DNA of 64,000 bases from Bacteroidota bacterium (GCA_024642705.1 JAHEAQ010000003.1:38967-102966); one strand, 5' to 3'. Shown: positions 48,580 to 57,607, counted from the first letter of the stretch. Made by a program: numbers and translations. Notes: generated by a model not told the origin, from the letters alone.

Positions 48580-48857
48580 ACTGCTAATTTATACAACGAA
48601 CTGATAAAGTTAAAGAATTGTTCCATGAATTGGACAAACTCAATAGTTCTTTAGACCAGTTCATTCCATTTTAAAAAGTTTAACCACATATTTTCTTATA
48701 TAAAAATACAATTAATTAATTCTAAACCCTACTTTTATCACATGGTACAAAGAAAAGAAATATTCAGGTTAATTAAAAATAGAGACTGCTTTCTCCTCTA
48801 ATTCAAAAATCACATAACCTAATTTCGCTGCTAAGCGCATTTCAATTTCTTTCTTAA

Positions 48858-50252
48858 ATGTTAATGATCAAAAAAATGAAACTTCCACATATTCCTCCCT
48901 ACAAAACCAAAATGATTGAACCTGTCTATTTCAGAAGCAAAAAAGCAAGGTCTGAAAAAATTAAAGAAGTAAATTTTAATTTATTCAATTTACACAGCGA
49001 TTGGGTTGTGATTGATCTTATCACCGATTCTGGAACAGGAGCAATGAGTGAACAACAGTGGGCTGAAATAATGCTTGGAGATGAAAGTTATGCAGGTTCA
49101 GAATCATTTTTCAAACTCAAAAAAGCGGTTAAGAAAATTATGGGTTTTAATTTAATAGCGCCCACCCATCAGGGAAGAGCTGCTGAAAATGTGCTTTTTT
49201 CTGCGACATTGAAAGAAGGTCAAGTCGTTCCTGGGAATGCACATTTTGATACCACCAAAGGTCATATTGAATTTCGAAAAGCAAAAGCTGTCGATTGTAC
49301 CATAAAAGAGGCTTTTGATACAAGTACTTACCATCCATTTAAAGGCAACATTGATATTGAAAAACTTGAAAATGTAATCATAAAATATGGACCCGAAACG
49401 ATCCCATTTATTGTTATTACTGTGACTTGCAATACGGTAGGTGGGCAACCTGTTTCGCTAGAAAATATAACAAAAACAAAGGAAATAGCCAAAAAATACA
49501 ACATTCCAGTTTACATGGACATTGCTAGGTATGCAGAAAATGCATATTTCATAAAAATAAGGGAAGCTGAGTATAAAGAATGGTCGATTAAAGCCATCAT
49601 TAAGGAAATGTTCAGAGATATAGATGTGGTGTGGATGAGCAGCAAAAAAGATGGTTTGGTAAATATAGGAGGATTTATTGCTTTGAATAACTATGAATTG
49701 TTCGAAAAACTAAGTCAATTCACCATCATATATGAAGGGTTTGTGACTTATGGAGGCATGAGCGGGAGGTCAATGGGAGCATTAGCTGTAGGCCTCAAAG
49801 AAGCTTGCGATTTTCATTACTTAGAAGATAGGATTGGTCAAGTTGCCTATTTAGGTGAAAAACTGAAATCTTTTGGAATCCCAATTCAGGAGCCAACAGG
49901 AGGTCATGCATTATATATTGATGCTAAAAAAATGTTACCGCAAATTCCTCAATCCGAATTCCCAGCACAATTATTAGCAGTAGAATTATATATCGAGGCA
50001 GGAATAAGAGGGGTTGAAATAGGAACACTTCTAGCCGATAAGGATCCTAAAACTGGAAAAGAAAGATTTCCAGAAATGGAACTCCTTCGTTTAGCCATAC
50101 CAAGAAGAGTATATTCAAATGCCCATATGGATTATATTGCAGAAGCTATGAAAAACGTAAAAAATAGAGCCAAAGAATTAAAGAAAGGTCTGGTTATTAA
50201 AAAACAAGCAGAAATATTAAGGCATTTTACAGTGGAATTGGACCGAAAATGA
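48858..50252 (+). CDS. tnaA: Tryptophanase
   Basis: PLP enzyme that cleaves L-tryptophan to indole, pyruvate and ammonia. The protein has 464 residues if it starts at 48858; in-frame ATGs at 48864 and 48876 are also possible, the last giving MKLPHIPPYKTKMIEPV. Visible are DLLTDSGTGA-like LITDSGTGAMS, PTHQGRAAENVLF, MDIARYAENAYFIK, the PLP lysine in MSSKKDG (about Lys264) and the C-terminal LRHFTVEL. The segment GIRGVEIGTLLADKDPKTG has Ile where tyrosine phenol-lyases have the substrate-binding Arg, which supports tryptophanase. No tnaB permease or tnaC-like leader is adjacent. Confidence 0.9.
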   Translation: MLMIKKMKLPHIPPYKTKMIEPVYFRSKKARSEKIKEVNFNLFNLHSDWVVIDLITDSGTGAMSEQQWAEIMLGDESYAGSESFFKLKKAVKKIMGFNLIAPTHQGRAAENVLFSATLKEGQVVPGNAHFDTTKGHIEFRKAKAVDCTIKEAFDTSTYHPFKGNIDIEKLENVIIKYGPETIPFIVITVTCNTVGGQPVSLENITKTKEIAKKYNIPVYMDIARYAENAYFIKIREAEYKEWSIKAIIKEMFRDIDVVWMSSKKDGLVNIGGFIALNNYELFEKLSQFTIIYEGFVTYGGMSGRSMGALAVGLKEACDFHYLEDRIGQVAYLGEKLKSFGIPIQEPTGGHALYIDAKKMLPQIPQSEFPAQLLAVELYIEAGIRGVEIGTLLADKDPKTGKERFPEMELLRLAIPRRVYSNAHMDYIAEAMKNVKNRAKELKKGLVIKKQAEILRHFTVELDRK

Positions 50253-50271
50253 AATCTCGTGAATAATTAAA

Positions 50272-50297
50272 TTCTCTTTCAATGCAAAGAGGATTTT
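50272..50297 (+). terminator. Weak hairpin terminator after tnaA
   Basis: TTCTCTTT and AAAGAGGA form an eight-pair stem (one T-G pair, loop CAATGC), followed by TTTT, 20 bases after the stop codon. Confidence 0.5.
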
Positions 50298-50361
50298 GGA
50301 ATTAAAATTTTTGCTCCTTTAATTACAATTAAAAAAAGATGAATTTCATAAATAGTTAATT

Positions 50362-52113
50362 TTATTCCAGAGCAACAAATTGCATTTCAATCATTTTTCT
50401 ATAATGGCCATTTTCGATTTCCATCAATTTGTCATGAGGTCCGAATTCCATTATTTTTCCTTTTGACAAAACTAAAATGTTGTCTGCATTTCTAATGGTG
50501 CTTAGTCTATGTGCAATAATAATAGAAGTCCTTTTTTGAATTAACTTTTCAATAGCATTTTGGATGATAGCTTCTGTTTCAGTATCAATTGAGGAAGTTG
50601 CTTCATCAAGAATTAATATGTCAGGATCGAATACCATTGCCCGAACAAAAGAAATCAATTGACGTTGGCCCATTGAAAGATTTGCTCCTCTTTCCATTAC
50701 TTTATAATCATAGCCACCTGGCAGTGCCTCTAAAAATACATCAGCACCAATAGTTTTAGCAGCTTGCATTATTTTTTCACGGCTAATATCTTCATTTCGC
50801 AATGAAATATTCTCGAGTACTGTGCCTCCAAATAAAAAAACATCTTGCAAAACAATGGCTATTCGGGATCGAAGACTTGCTAATTTGAAATCTTTTATAT
50901 CAATATCATTGATAGAGATTTTCCCTTTCTGAATTTCATAAAACCTATTGAGGATATTTATTATAGTTGATTTTCCAGATCCTGTGCTTCCTACAATAGC
51001 CAATGTGGTATTATGCTTCACTTCAAAATTAATATCGTGAAGTACATAATTTTCATCATCATACGAAAACGAAACATTTTCGAATTTAATATTACCTTCT
51101 ATTTTTTCCACATACAAATTCCCATCATCTTCTATTTTATCTTTGGTATCCAGAACTTTGAATACACGTTCTGCTGCTACCATCCCCATTTGGAGCGTAT
51201 TAAAATTATCTGCTAACATCCTTATCGGCCTAAAAAGCATGTTAAGGTACATTGGGAATGCTACTAATGCTCCGAATGTTACTGTACCCGAGATATAACC
51301 ACCTGCTCCCCACCAAACCAATAATGCAAGTGATAATGCAGAAACCACTTCAACAACAGGATAAAAAACTGCATAATACAATATAGCGTCAAGGTTGGCT
51401 TTCGTATAAGACCTATTGATTTTTCTAAACTTTTCTCTTTCTTGGTCTTCCGCATTAAAAATTTGAACGATTCGCATTCCAGTAATCCGCTCATTTAAAA
51501 AAGCATTCATATTTGAAATTTGAGTTCTTACTCGTTGATAACTTGCTTTGACTTTTTCTTTGAATATGTATGTTGCTAATAACATCAAGGGCATAGTAAT
51601 CAAACATATCATTGTCAGCATAATGCTCGTATAAAACATGATGCCTAAAATTGCAAAAACACTCAATATATCTGAAACAATGGTTATTACTCCTTGTGCG
51701 AAAACATTATTTATTGCTTCCACATCTGTAATTGTCCTGGTTGTAATGGTGCCTATTGGAGTCTTATCAAAAAATCTTAATTTAAGTGACAAAATATATT
51801 TAAACACTCTAACTCTCAAATCCCTAATGACTTGTTGTCCAAGTAAACTTGTTGCATATATAAATATATATTGTAAAATAACCGCAACGAAAACTAATAC
51901 TACATATATCAAGGACATTCTGATAAGACCTGGAATATCATTATTGAAAATATGATCGTCCACAATTAAGTTAATGAGGTATGGCCTAACAGCAGAAACT
52001 GGTGCAATGACAATTGCCAACACTCCTACTAAAATGAAAAGTGATCTATATGGAGTCGCAAGTGCTAATATTCTTTTCAACACTTCCCAATCAATTTTAT
52101 TCCCTTGTGACAT
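50362..52113 (-). CDS. ABC transporter, fused permease and ATPase (MsbA-like exporter)
   Basis: A 583-residue half-transporter. I use the ATG at 52113; the codon at 52119 is TTG. Six transmembrane helices (residues about 18-310) precede an ATP-binding domain with Walker A GSTGSGKST (about 376-384), signature LSMGQRQ, Walker B ILILDEATSSID and the switch histidine in IIAHRLSTIRNAD. Homodimeric exporters of this type move lipids or drugs outward. A -7-like box TATATTTGC lies about 44 bases upstream (52157-52164). Substrate unknown. Confidence 0.93.
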   Translation of the reverse strand: MSQGNKIDWEVLKRILALATPYRSLFILVGVLAIVIAPVSAVRPYLINLIVDDHIFNNDIPGLIRMSLIYVVLVFVAVILQYIFIYATSLLGQQVIRDLRVRVFKYILSLKLRFFDKTPIGTITTRTITDVEAINNVFAQGVITIVSDILSVFAILGIMFYTSIMLTMICLITMPLMLLATYIFKEKVKASYQRVRTQISNMNAFLNERITGMRIVQIFNAEDQEREKFRKINRSYTKANLDAILYYAVFYPVVEVVSALSLALLVWWGAGGYISGTVTFGALVAFPMYLNMLFRPIRMLADNFNTLQMGMVAAERVFKVLDTKDKIEDDGNLYVEKIEGNIKFENVSFSYDDENYVLHDINFEVKHNTTLAIVGSTGSGKSTIINILNRFYEIQKGKISINDIDIKDFKLASLRSRIAIVLQDVFLFGGTVLENISLRNEDISREKIMQAAKTIGADVFLEALPGGYDYKVMERGANLSMGQRQLISFVRAMVFDPDILILDEATSSIDTETEAIIQNAIEKLIQKRTSIIIAHRLSTIRNADNILVLSKGKIMEFGPHDKLMEIENGHYRKMIEMQFVALE

Positions 52114-52156
52114 ATTCAATTTAGAAAAACAATAAAAATTAGGTTTTGTTCTTTAG

Positions 52157-52164
52157 CAAATATA
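52157..52164 (-). promoter_or_regulatory. Putative -7 box for the ABC exporter
   Basis: The minus strand reads TATATTTGC, a full match to TAnnTTTG, 43 bases before the ATG; no TTG at -33. Confidence 0.45.
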
Positions 52165-52565
52165 TTCAAATTCGCGAAGTAATTAGAATGTAGAAGCAAT
52201 CCAATTATAATGCTTGAGAACCTAATAATATTATTTCGACATCTTTTAAATTCTAAACTCTTTCAAATTCAATTAAATCCTGCTCCGAATCGCAAATATA
52301 AATTGAAATGACCAAAAATTGGATAGCTAATTTATATCAGAATAATTACAATTAATTTTGAAACTAATAATCTTCATATTATGTTTTTACAACAATTGCA
52401 AGACAAAAGGAGATAACATCTAAACTGGTTATAATACACAATTCAATAAAATGAGCCAGTTTTTACAAATTATCCAATAAAATCTTGAAATTATTAATAA
52501 GTTTATAATATATTTGATTCTTCAATGAAGCTATTGCAAACATATAATAATTTTTCAAATTTGTT

Positions 52566-52666
52566 TTCCTCACCCATGAGGAAGACAGCTAGGCATAGCA
52601 GGAGACCCTTTGGGGTCTAAATATGTTCATTCCAATGGATAAACGCTAGGCTAAAAGCATTTATCC
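52566..52666 (+). promoter_or_regulatory. Candidate structured 5' leader RNA of the arginine operon
   Basis: Four consecutive hairpins are visible: TTCCTC/GAGGAA (52566-52583), GCTA/TAGC with a GGCA loop (52588-52599), AGACCC/GGGTCT (52603-52618) and GGATAAA/TTTATCC with an inner GC/GC pair (52637-52666). The heptamer GCTAGGC occurs twice (52588 and 52645). There is no T-run after the last stem, so this is not a simple terminator. It fits no riboswitch consensus I know. It lies 66 bases before the first arg gene. Confidence 0.4.
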
Positions 52667-52700
52667 AAAATAAGCCACTTTCAAAATTATTATTAAATTA

Positions 52701-52717
52701 ACTGAATCTTATTCAGT
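52701..52717 (+). promoter_or_regulatory. ARG-box-like palindrome before the arginine operon
   Basis: ACTGAATCTTATTCAGT is a perfect palindrome with seven-base arms and a three-base centre, 14 bases before the first start codon. It contains TGAAT and ATTCA, the half-sites of the ArgR box, but with three bases between them rather than four. It could be an ArgR-type operator or an RNA hairpin near the translation start. Confidence 0.45.
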
Positions 52718-52731
52718 ATCGATTATAAAGA

Positions 52732-53325
52732 ATGGATATATCTATTTCTATTGCGTCAGAAGGACACCTCAAATATGCAGAACAATTAGCTGAAGCATAT
52801 GCAATTTCAGCCAAAATGAGAGGTACAGGTATCGCAAAAAGAAAACCCGAATATTTGACTAAAAAAATGAACAATGGGAATGCAGTAATTGCCCTCAATG
52901 GAGATGAGCTGTGTGGTTTTTGTTATATCGAAATATTCAGTTCTGAGCAATATGTCAGTAATTCAGGTTTAATTGTTTTGCCAGAATTCAGAGGTTTGGG
53001 CCTTTCCACAAAAATTAAAGCTGCAGCATTTAATCTTGCAAGAAACAAATACCCTCATGCAAAGATTTTTGGAATTACTACCAGTTCGATAGTAATGAAA
53101 ATAAATTCTGATCTTGGGTACAAGCCTGTTGCACTTACAGAACTTACAACAGACGACGAATTTTGGAATTCATGCTCTAGTTGTGCAAATTTCGACATTC
53201 TTATGCGACATAACAGAAAAATGTGCCTTTGCACTGGAATGCTTGCTGCTTCAAAAGATGAAGAAGAAATGAAATTAAATCTTACAAATATGATAATCAA
53301 AGAAGAAGAAAAAAGCAACATATGA
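52732..53325 (+). CDS. GNAT N-acyltransferase, probable N-acylglutamate synthase of the arginine operon
   Basis: Probable first enzyme of arginine synthesis, placing an acyl group on glutamate. The 197-residue protein has a GNAT domain (residues about 5-140; acyl-CoA-binding region VLPEFRGLGLSTKIK), then a cysteine cluster CSSC-x(n)-CLC (about 149-165) that looks like a metal or disulfide site. Classical ArgA/ArgJ are absent, and this gene leads the operon and overlaps argG by 4 bases, so its role is inferred from position. Because the downstream carbamoyltransferase looks succinyl-specific, the acyl donor may be succinyl-CoA. Confidence 0.8.
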   Translation: MDISISIASEGHLKYAEQLAEAYAISAKMRGTGIAKRKPEYLTKKMNNGNAVIALNGDELCGFCYIEIFSSEQYVSNSGLIVLPEFRGLGLSTKIKAAAFNLARNKYPHAKIFGITTSSIVMKINSDLGYKPVALTELTTDDEFWNSCSSCANFDILMRHNRKMCLCTGMLAASKDEEEMKLNLTNMIIKEEEKSNI

Positions 53326-54521
53326 AAAAAGTAGTATTAGCATATTCTGGAGGTCTTGATACTTCATTTTGTATCCCCTACCTAACTAAAGAAAAAAAAT
53401 ATGAAGTCCATGCATTTTCTGTGAACACAGGTGGATTTTCTGATGACGAAATAATTACAATGGAAAAAAGAGCCCTAGAACTAGGCGCAGCTTCTTTCCA
53501 AGCAGTAAATATTGAGCAGATATTCTATGATAAATGTCTAAAATATCTAATTTATGGAAATACATTAAGAAATGATACATACCCTTTATCTGTAAGCGCA
53601 GAACGAGTATTTCAAGCTGTTGAAGTAGCAAAATATGCCAAAAAACTTAGTGCTGACGCAATCGCCCACGGTTCTACAGGTGCAGGAAATGATCAAGTGC
53701 GCTTTGATCTTATCTTTACTGCAATTTTACCGCAAGCAGAAATTATCACTCCAATTCGGGATAATGGATTTTCGAGAAGTTTTGAAATTGATTATCTCAA
53801 CAAATGCGGATTCGAATGGAGCCAAACCAAAAGCACTTATTCCATCAATAAAGGGCTTTGGGGAACTAGCGTTGGAGGAAAAGAAACCCTCAATTCAAGA
53901 TATTCAATTCCTGGAGAGGCTTTTCCTTCTCAACTTAAATCTATCGAGCCTAAAGAAATTCAACTAACTTTCTCAAATGGGCAGTTATCCGCTTTCAATG
54001 GCGAAGAAGGCAACCCCGTTCAAATTATAAAAAAACTCCAAATTGAGGCTTCGAATTATGCTATTGGACGCGACACCCACGTCGGGGATACTATAATTGG
54101 AATTAAAGGTCGAGTTGCTTTCGAAGCAGCAGCGCCAATTATTATTATAAAAGCTCACCAATTACTTGAAAAACACACCTTATCCAAGTGGCAAGGTTAC
54201 TGGAAAAAACAATTATCTGAATGGTACGGTATGTTTGTTCATGAAGGACAATATCTTGAGCCAGTAATGAGAGATATCGAGACATTTCTGGAAAATTCTC
54301 AATCCACAGTTAATGGTAGTGTTTTTATCAAACTTCACCCGCATAGATTCGAATTGATAGGTATTGATTCTCCAAACGATTTAATGGATGTACCTTTTGG
54401 GAAATATGGTGAAGAACAAGGAGCATGGACTTCGGATGATGCAAAAGGATTTATCAAAATTCTAGGCAATGCTTCGAGTATCTATTATTTCAAAAATAAG
54501 GATAAAATAGATTATGATTAA
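53322..54521 (+). CDS. argG: Argininosuccinate synthase
   Basis: Joins citrulline and aspartate using ATP to give argininosuccinate. The 399-residue protein begins KKVVLAYSGGLDTSF, the ATP pyrophosphatase P-loop, and has AIAHGSTGAGNDQVRFD and SRYSIPGEAFPSQ. It overlaps the GNAT gene by 4 bases (ATGA) and argC by 8 bases, so the operon is tightly coupled. Confidence 0.97.
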   Translation: MKKVVLAYSGGLDTSFCIPYLTKEKKYEVHAFSVNTGGFSDDEIITMEKRALELGAASFQAVNIEQIFYDKCLKYLIYGNTLRNDTYPLSVSAERVFQAVEVAKYAKKLSADAIAHGSTGAGNDQVRFDLIFTAILPQAEIITPIRDNGFSRSFEIDYLNKCGFEWSQTKSTYSINKGLWGTSVGGKETLNSRYSIPGEAFPSQLKSIEPKEIQLTFSNGQLSAFNGEEGNPVQIIKKLQIEASNYAIGRDTHVGDTIIGIKGRVAFEAAAPIIIIKAHQLLEKHTLSKWQGYWKKQLSEWYGMFVHEGQYLEPVMRDIETFLENSQSTVNGSVFIKLHPHRFELIGIDSPNDLMDVPFGKYGEEQGAWTSDDAKGFIKILGNASSIYYFKNKDKIDYD

Positions 54522-55476
54522 TGTTGGAATTTTAGGTGGCACAGGATTTACTGGTGGCGAATTATTAAGAATTCTTGCCTACCATCCAAAGGCACAAGTG
54601 AAATGGGTTTATTCAAGAACAAATGCTGGTGATGCTATCCAGAAAATTCATGAAGACCTGGATCATTTTGAACATCTAAATTTTACAAATATATTAGACT
54701 GGGAAATAGATGTATTGTTTATGTGCCTTCCACATGGAGCAACTGCAGCCTTTCTTGAACAAAATAATGTTCCAGCTAAAATAAAAATTATCGATCTTAG
54801 TAATGATTTTCGGCTCAATAACAGAGAAGGTTTTATATATGGGCTTCCTGAGTTAAATAAGGACCAAATTATTAGAAATAATAAAATTGCAAATCCAGGA
54901 TGTTTTGCTACTGCTCTCCAATTGGCAATTTTGCCTTTGGCTAGTGAAAATATGCTCCATTCAGACATACATGTTACTGCAATAACAGGGTCTACGGGTG
55001 CGGGTAAAGAATTGACTCCTACATCTCACTTTACCTGGAGAACTGGAAATCTTTCTGTTTACAAAGTAATGAAACATCAACATATTGCTGAAATAGTACA
55101 AAGCATCACTCAATTGCAAAAATCATTCAACCAAAAAATAGTTTTTGTACCCATGCGGGGCAATTTTACACGTGGAATTTTAGCAAGCATTTATACAAAA
55201 TGTACATGGACCCAAGAGCAAACCTTAATAATATTCAAGAATTTTTATAAAGATCAACCATTTATTCATATCACAGATCAACCTATTGATATGAAACAAA
55301 TCATCAACACCAATAATGTTAAAATTTCAGTCCAAATCATTGACGGGTATTTACATATAGTAAGTACAATTGATAACTTAATAAAAGGTGCAAGTGGTCA
55401 AGCCATTCAAAATATGAACCTTGTCTGTGGATTTCCTGAAAATTTGGGACTTAATCTTAAATCAATTGCATATTAA
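54514..55476 (+). CDS. argC: N-acyl-gamma-glutamyl-phosphate reductase
   Basis: NADPH-dependent reduction of N-acylglutamyl phosphate to the semialdehyde. The 320-residue protein starts with the dinucleotide-binding VGILGGTGFTGGELL and has the active-site cysteine in NPGCFATALQLAILP (Cys130), plus SGSTGAGKEL-like ITGSTGAGKELTP and FVPMRGNFTRGI. The length is near the usual 310-350. Confidence 0.96.
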   Translation: MINVGILGGTGFTGGELLRILAYHPKAQVKWVYSRTNAGDAIQKIHEDLDHFEHLNFTNILDWEIDVLFMCLPHGATAAFLEQNNVPAKIKIIDLSNDFRLNNREGFIYGLPELNKDQIIRNNKIANPGCFATALQLAILPLASENMLHSDIHVTAITGSTGAGKELTPTSHFTWRTGNLSVYKVMKHQHIAEIVQSITQLQKSFNQKIVFVPMRGNFTRGILASIYTKCTWTQEQTLIIFKNFYKDQPFIHITDQPIDMKQIINTNNVKISVQIIDGYLHIVSTIDNLIKGASGQAIQNMNLVCGFPENLGLNLKSIAY

Positions 55477-55487
55477 AATCTAAAATT

Positions 55488-56648
55488 ATGAATTTATTTG
55501 ATGTTTACAGCCTTTATGATATTGAGCCCACTTCGGCAAAAGGAGCTTATGTTTACAATGATGAAGGTACGGAATATTTAGATTTTTATGGCGGACATGC
55601 CGTTATTTCAATAGGCCACGCGCACCCAACATATGTTAACAAGATCACCGATCAACTGAATAAAATAGCTTTTTATTCAAATGCAGTAATAAATGGTCTC
55701 CAAAAAGATTTAGCAGACAAATTAGAGCAACTTTCAGGGCTACAAAACTTCGCCCTTTTTTATTGCAATAGCGGTGCAGAAGCAAATGAAAATGCTTTTA
55801 AGTTGGCTTCATTTTCCAATGGAAAATCCAAAATATTAGCGTTGCAAAATGGTTTTCATGGGCGCACATCTGCAGCTGTTAGGGCTACTGACAATAAAAA
55901 AATACAAGCACCAATCAATCAAGGGATTAGTATCAACTATCTACCAATAAATGATATTGCGGCTTTTGAAAATGAACTTAAAAAAGGTGATGTTTGTGCT
56001 GTAATTATTGAAGCAATACAAGGAATTGGAGGTTGTTACACCTGTGATGATGATTTTTTAATACAGCTTTCTAGTTTGTGCAAAATCCACAATGCTTTTT
56101 TAATTATGGATGAAGTTCAATGTGGTTACGGTAGAAGTGGTGATTTTTTTGCTTTTCAACAATCCGGGATTTCACCAGATATTATTTCCATGGCAAAAGG
56201 AATGGGAAATGGATTTCCTATTGCTGGAATATTAATTAATGAAAAAGTTTTCAAAGCAGAAATTGGCATGCTTGGGACAACCTTTGGTGGAAGTCACCTT
56301 GCATGTGCTGCGGGAATAGCTGTACTAGAAGTCATTGAAAATGAGCATTTGGTGCAAAATGCTCACAATATGGGTGAATACTTTAAAGAAAAGCTTCTCC
56401 AAGATATCCCTGAAGAAATTGAAATCCTTGGAAGAGGGCTTATGATTGGTATCAAATTTCCATATACAACTGCAAATATTCGAAAAGAACTATTATTCAA
56501 ACACCATGTTTTTTCTGGTAGTTCTGGAAATCCAAATATTATGAGAATCCTTCCTCCACTTTCAATAAACAAATCTCAAATTGATCAATTTGTTGAAAAA
56601 TTATCAATTGTGGTGAGTAAAATTCAAAAAACAGTAGCAATTCATTAA
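55488..56648 (+). CDS. argD: N-acylornithine aminotransferase
   Basis: Class III PLP aminotransferase that converts N-acylglutamate semialdehyde to N-acylornithine. The 386-residue protein has CNSGAEANENAFKLA, the phosphate-pocket region NGFHGRTSAAV, IMDEVQCGYGRSG and the PLP lysine in MAKGMGNGFPIAG (Lys237). Starts 11 bases after argC; its stop shares one base with the next start codon. Confidence 0.96.
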   Translation: MNLFDVYSLYDIEPTSAKGAYVYNDEGTEYLDFYGGHAVISIGHAHPTYVNKITDQLNKIAFYSNAVINGLQKDLADKLEQLSGLQNFALFYCNSGAEANENAFKLASFSNGKSKILALQNGFHGRTSAAVRATDNKKIQAPINQGISINYLPINDIAAFENELKKGDVCAVIIEAIQGIGGCYTCDDDFLIQLSSLCKIHNAFLIMDEVQCGYGRSGDFFAFQQSGISPDIISMAKGMGNGFPIAGILINEKVFKAEIGMLGTTFGGSHLACAAGIAVLEVIENEHLVQNAHNMGEYFKEKLLQDIPEEIEILGRGLMIGIKFPYTTANIRKELLFKHHVFSGSSGNPNIMRILPPLSINKSQIDQFVEKLSIVVSKIQKTVAIH

Positions 56649-57604
56649 TGATGAAACATTATTATAGCATTTCAGATCACCAAAATTTTAAAGCGCTCGT
56701 TGATCAAGGAATTTTGATGCAACAACAAATACAGAGTTATGATATAATAGGGAAAAATAAAACCCTTATTATGTTATTTTTTAGTCCAAGCTTAAGAACT
56801 CGAATTAGCACACATAAAGCAGGATTGGTTTTAGGAATGCATGTAATTAGCATGAATGCAGGTGATGGATACCAGATGGAGTTCGATTTTGGAAAAGTGA
56901 TGGATGGAAATTCTGCCGAACACATTAAAGAAGCAGCAAAAGTAATTAGCCAGTTTGGTGACATCATAGCAATTAGGGCTTTTCCAGGTTTACAATCAAA
57001 AGAAGAGGACCTCAAAGATCAAATCCTTCAAGGATTCATGAAATTTGCAACTGTACCAATTGTAAATTTAGAATCATGTCTACACCATCCTCTTCAAGGT
57101 TTGGCTGATGCCATCACTATTGAGAGCACCAAAAAAATTACTAAACCAAAAGTTGTGTTGAGTTGGGCACCACATATAAAAGCATTGCCATTAGCAGTTC
57201 CAATTTCCTTTGCCCAGGCCATGAATGCAATGCAATATGATTTCACAATCACACATCCCGAAGGTCATGAGTTACCAAGTAATTTGGTTGGGAACGTAAA
57301 GATTGAATACGACCAAGCAAAAGCGCTTAAAGATGCAGATTTTGTATATGCTAAAAGTTGGTCTTCCACTTTAAATTACGGGCAACCTAATAAAACAAGC
57401 AATAATTGGATCATCAATGAAGAAAAAATGAATTTAACAGCTAATGGAAAGTTTATGCATTGCTTACCAATTCGAAGAAATGTTGTTGCTACGGATGGAG
57501 TTCTTGACAGCCCCAATTCACTGATTTATAAGCAAGCACACAATCGACTATTTGCTGCACAAGCTGTTATTTTTAAGCTATTGCAACAAAATCAACCATT
57601 TTAA
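56648..57604 (+). CDS. argF': N-succinylornithine (or N-acetylornithine) carbamoyltransferase
   Basis: Carbamoylates an N-acylated ornithine, the Bacteroidota variant of the ornithine carbamoyltransferase step. The 318-residue protein has the carbamoyl-phosphate site FFSPSLRTRISTHKAG, LESCLHHPLQGLADA, VLSWAPHIKALPLAVP and HCLPIRRN. The residue before EHI in VMDGNSAEHI (Ala90) is the known switch: Glu in acetylornithine enzymes, Pro in the succinylornithine enzyme of Bacteroides fragilis. A small residue here favours the succinyl substrate. The family call is secure; the acyl group is an inference. Confidence 0.93.
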   Translation: MMKHYYSISDHQNFKALVDQGILMQQQIQSYDIIGKNKTLIMLFFSPSLRTRISTHKAGLVLGMHVISMNAGDGYQMEFDFGKVMDGNSAEHIKEAAKVISQFGDIIAIRAFPGLQSKEEDLKDQILQGFMKFATVPIVNLESCLHHPLQGLADAITIESTKKITKPKVVLSWAPHIKALPLAVPISFAQAMNAMQYDFTITHPEGHELPSNLVGNVKIEYDQAKALKDADFVYAKSWSSTLNYGQPNKTSNNWIINEEKMNLTANGKFMHCLPIRRNVVATDGVLDSPNSLIYKQAHNRLFAAQAVIFKLLQQNQPF

Positions 57605-57607
57605 AAA

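Larger units (their letters stand above)
52114..52731. other. Divergent intergenic region with structured arginine-operon leader
   Basis: This 618-base gap separates the ABC exporter from the arginine operon. Its left part holds the -7 box of the exporter (minus strand, 52157-52164). The right part (52566-52717) holds a chain of hairpins and a palindrome, listed separately. Between about 52170 and 52560 I see nothing but AT-rich sequence. Confidence 0.5.

Noticed and set aside
48858..50252. Tyrosine phenol-lyase
   Set aside because: The segment GIRGVEIG carries Ile where that family has its diagnostic Arg; the tryptophanase reading fits better.
52566..52666. Known riboswitch classes (TPP, cobalamin, SAM-II, glycine, lysine, guanidine)
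   Set aside because: None of their conserved cores (for example CTGAGA for TPP) is present; the element is therefore left unnamed.
56648..57604. Ordinary ornithine carbamoyltransferase
   Set aside because: The C-terminal and middle motifs (VMDGNSAEHI, HCLPIRRN) and the operon with a deacylase fit the N-acylornithine enzymes; the family's HCLP block is shared but the ornithine-binding loop is not.
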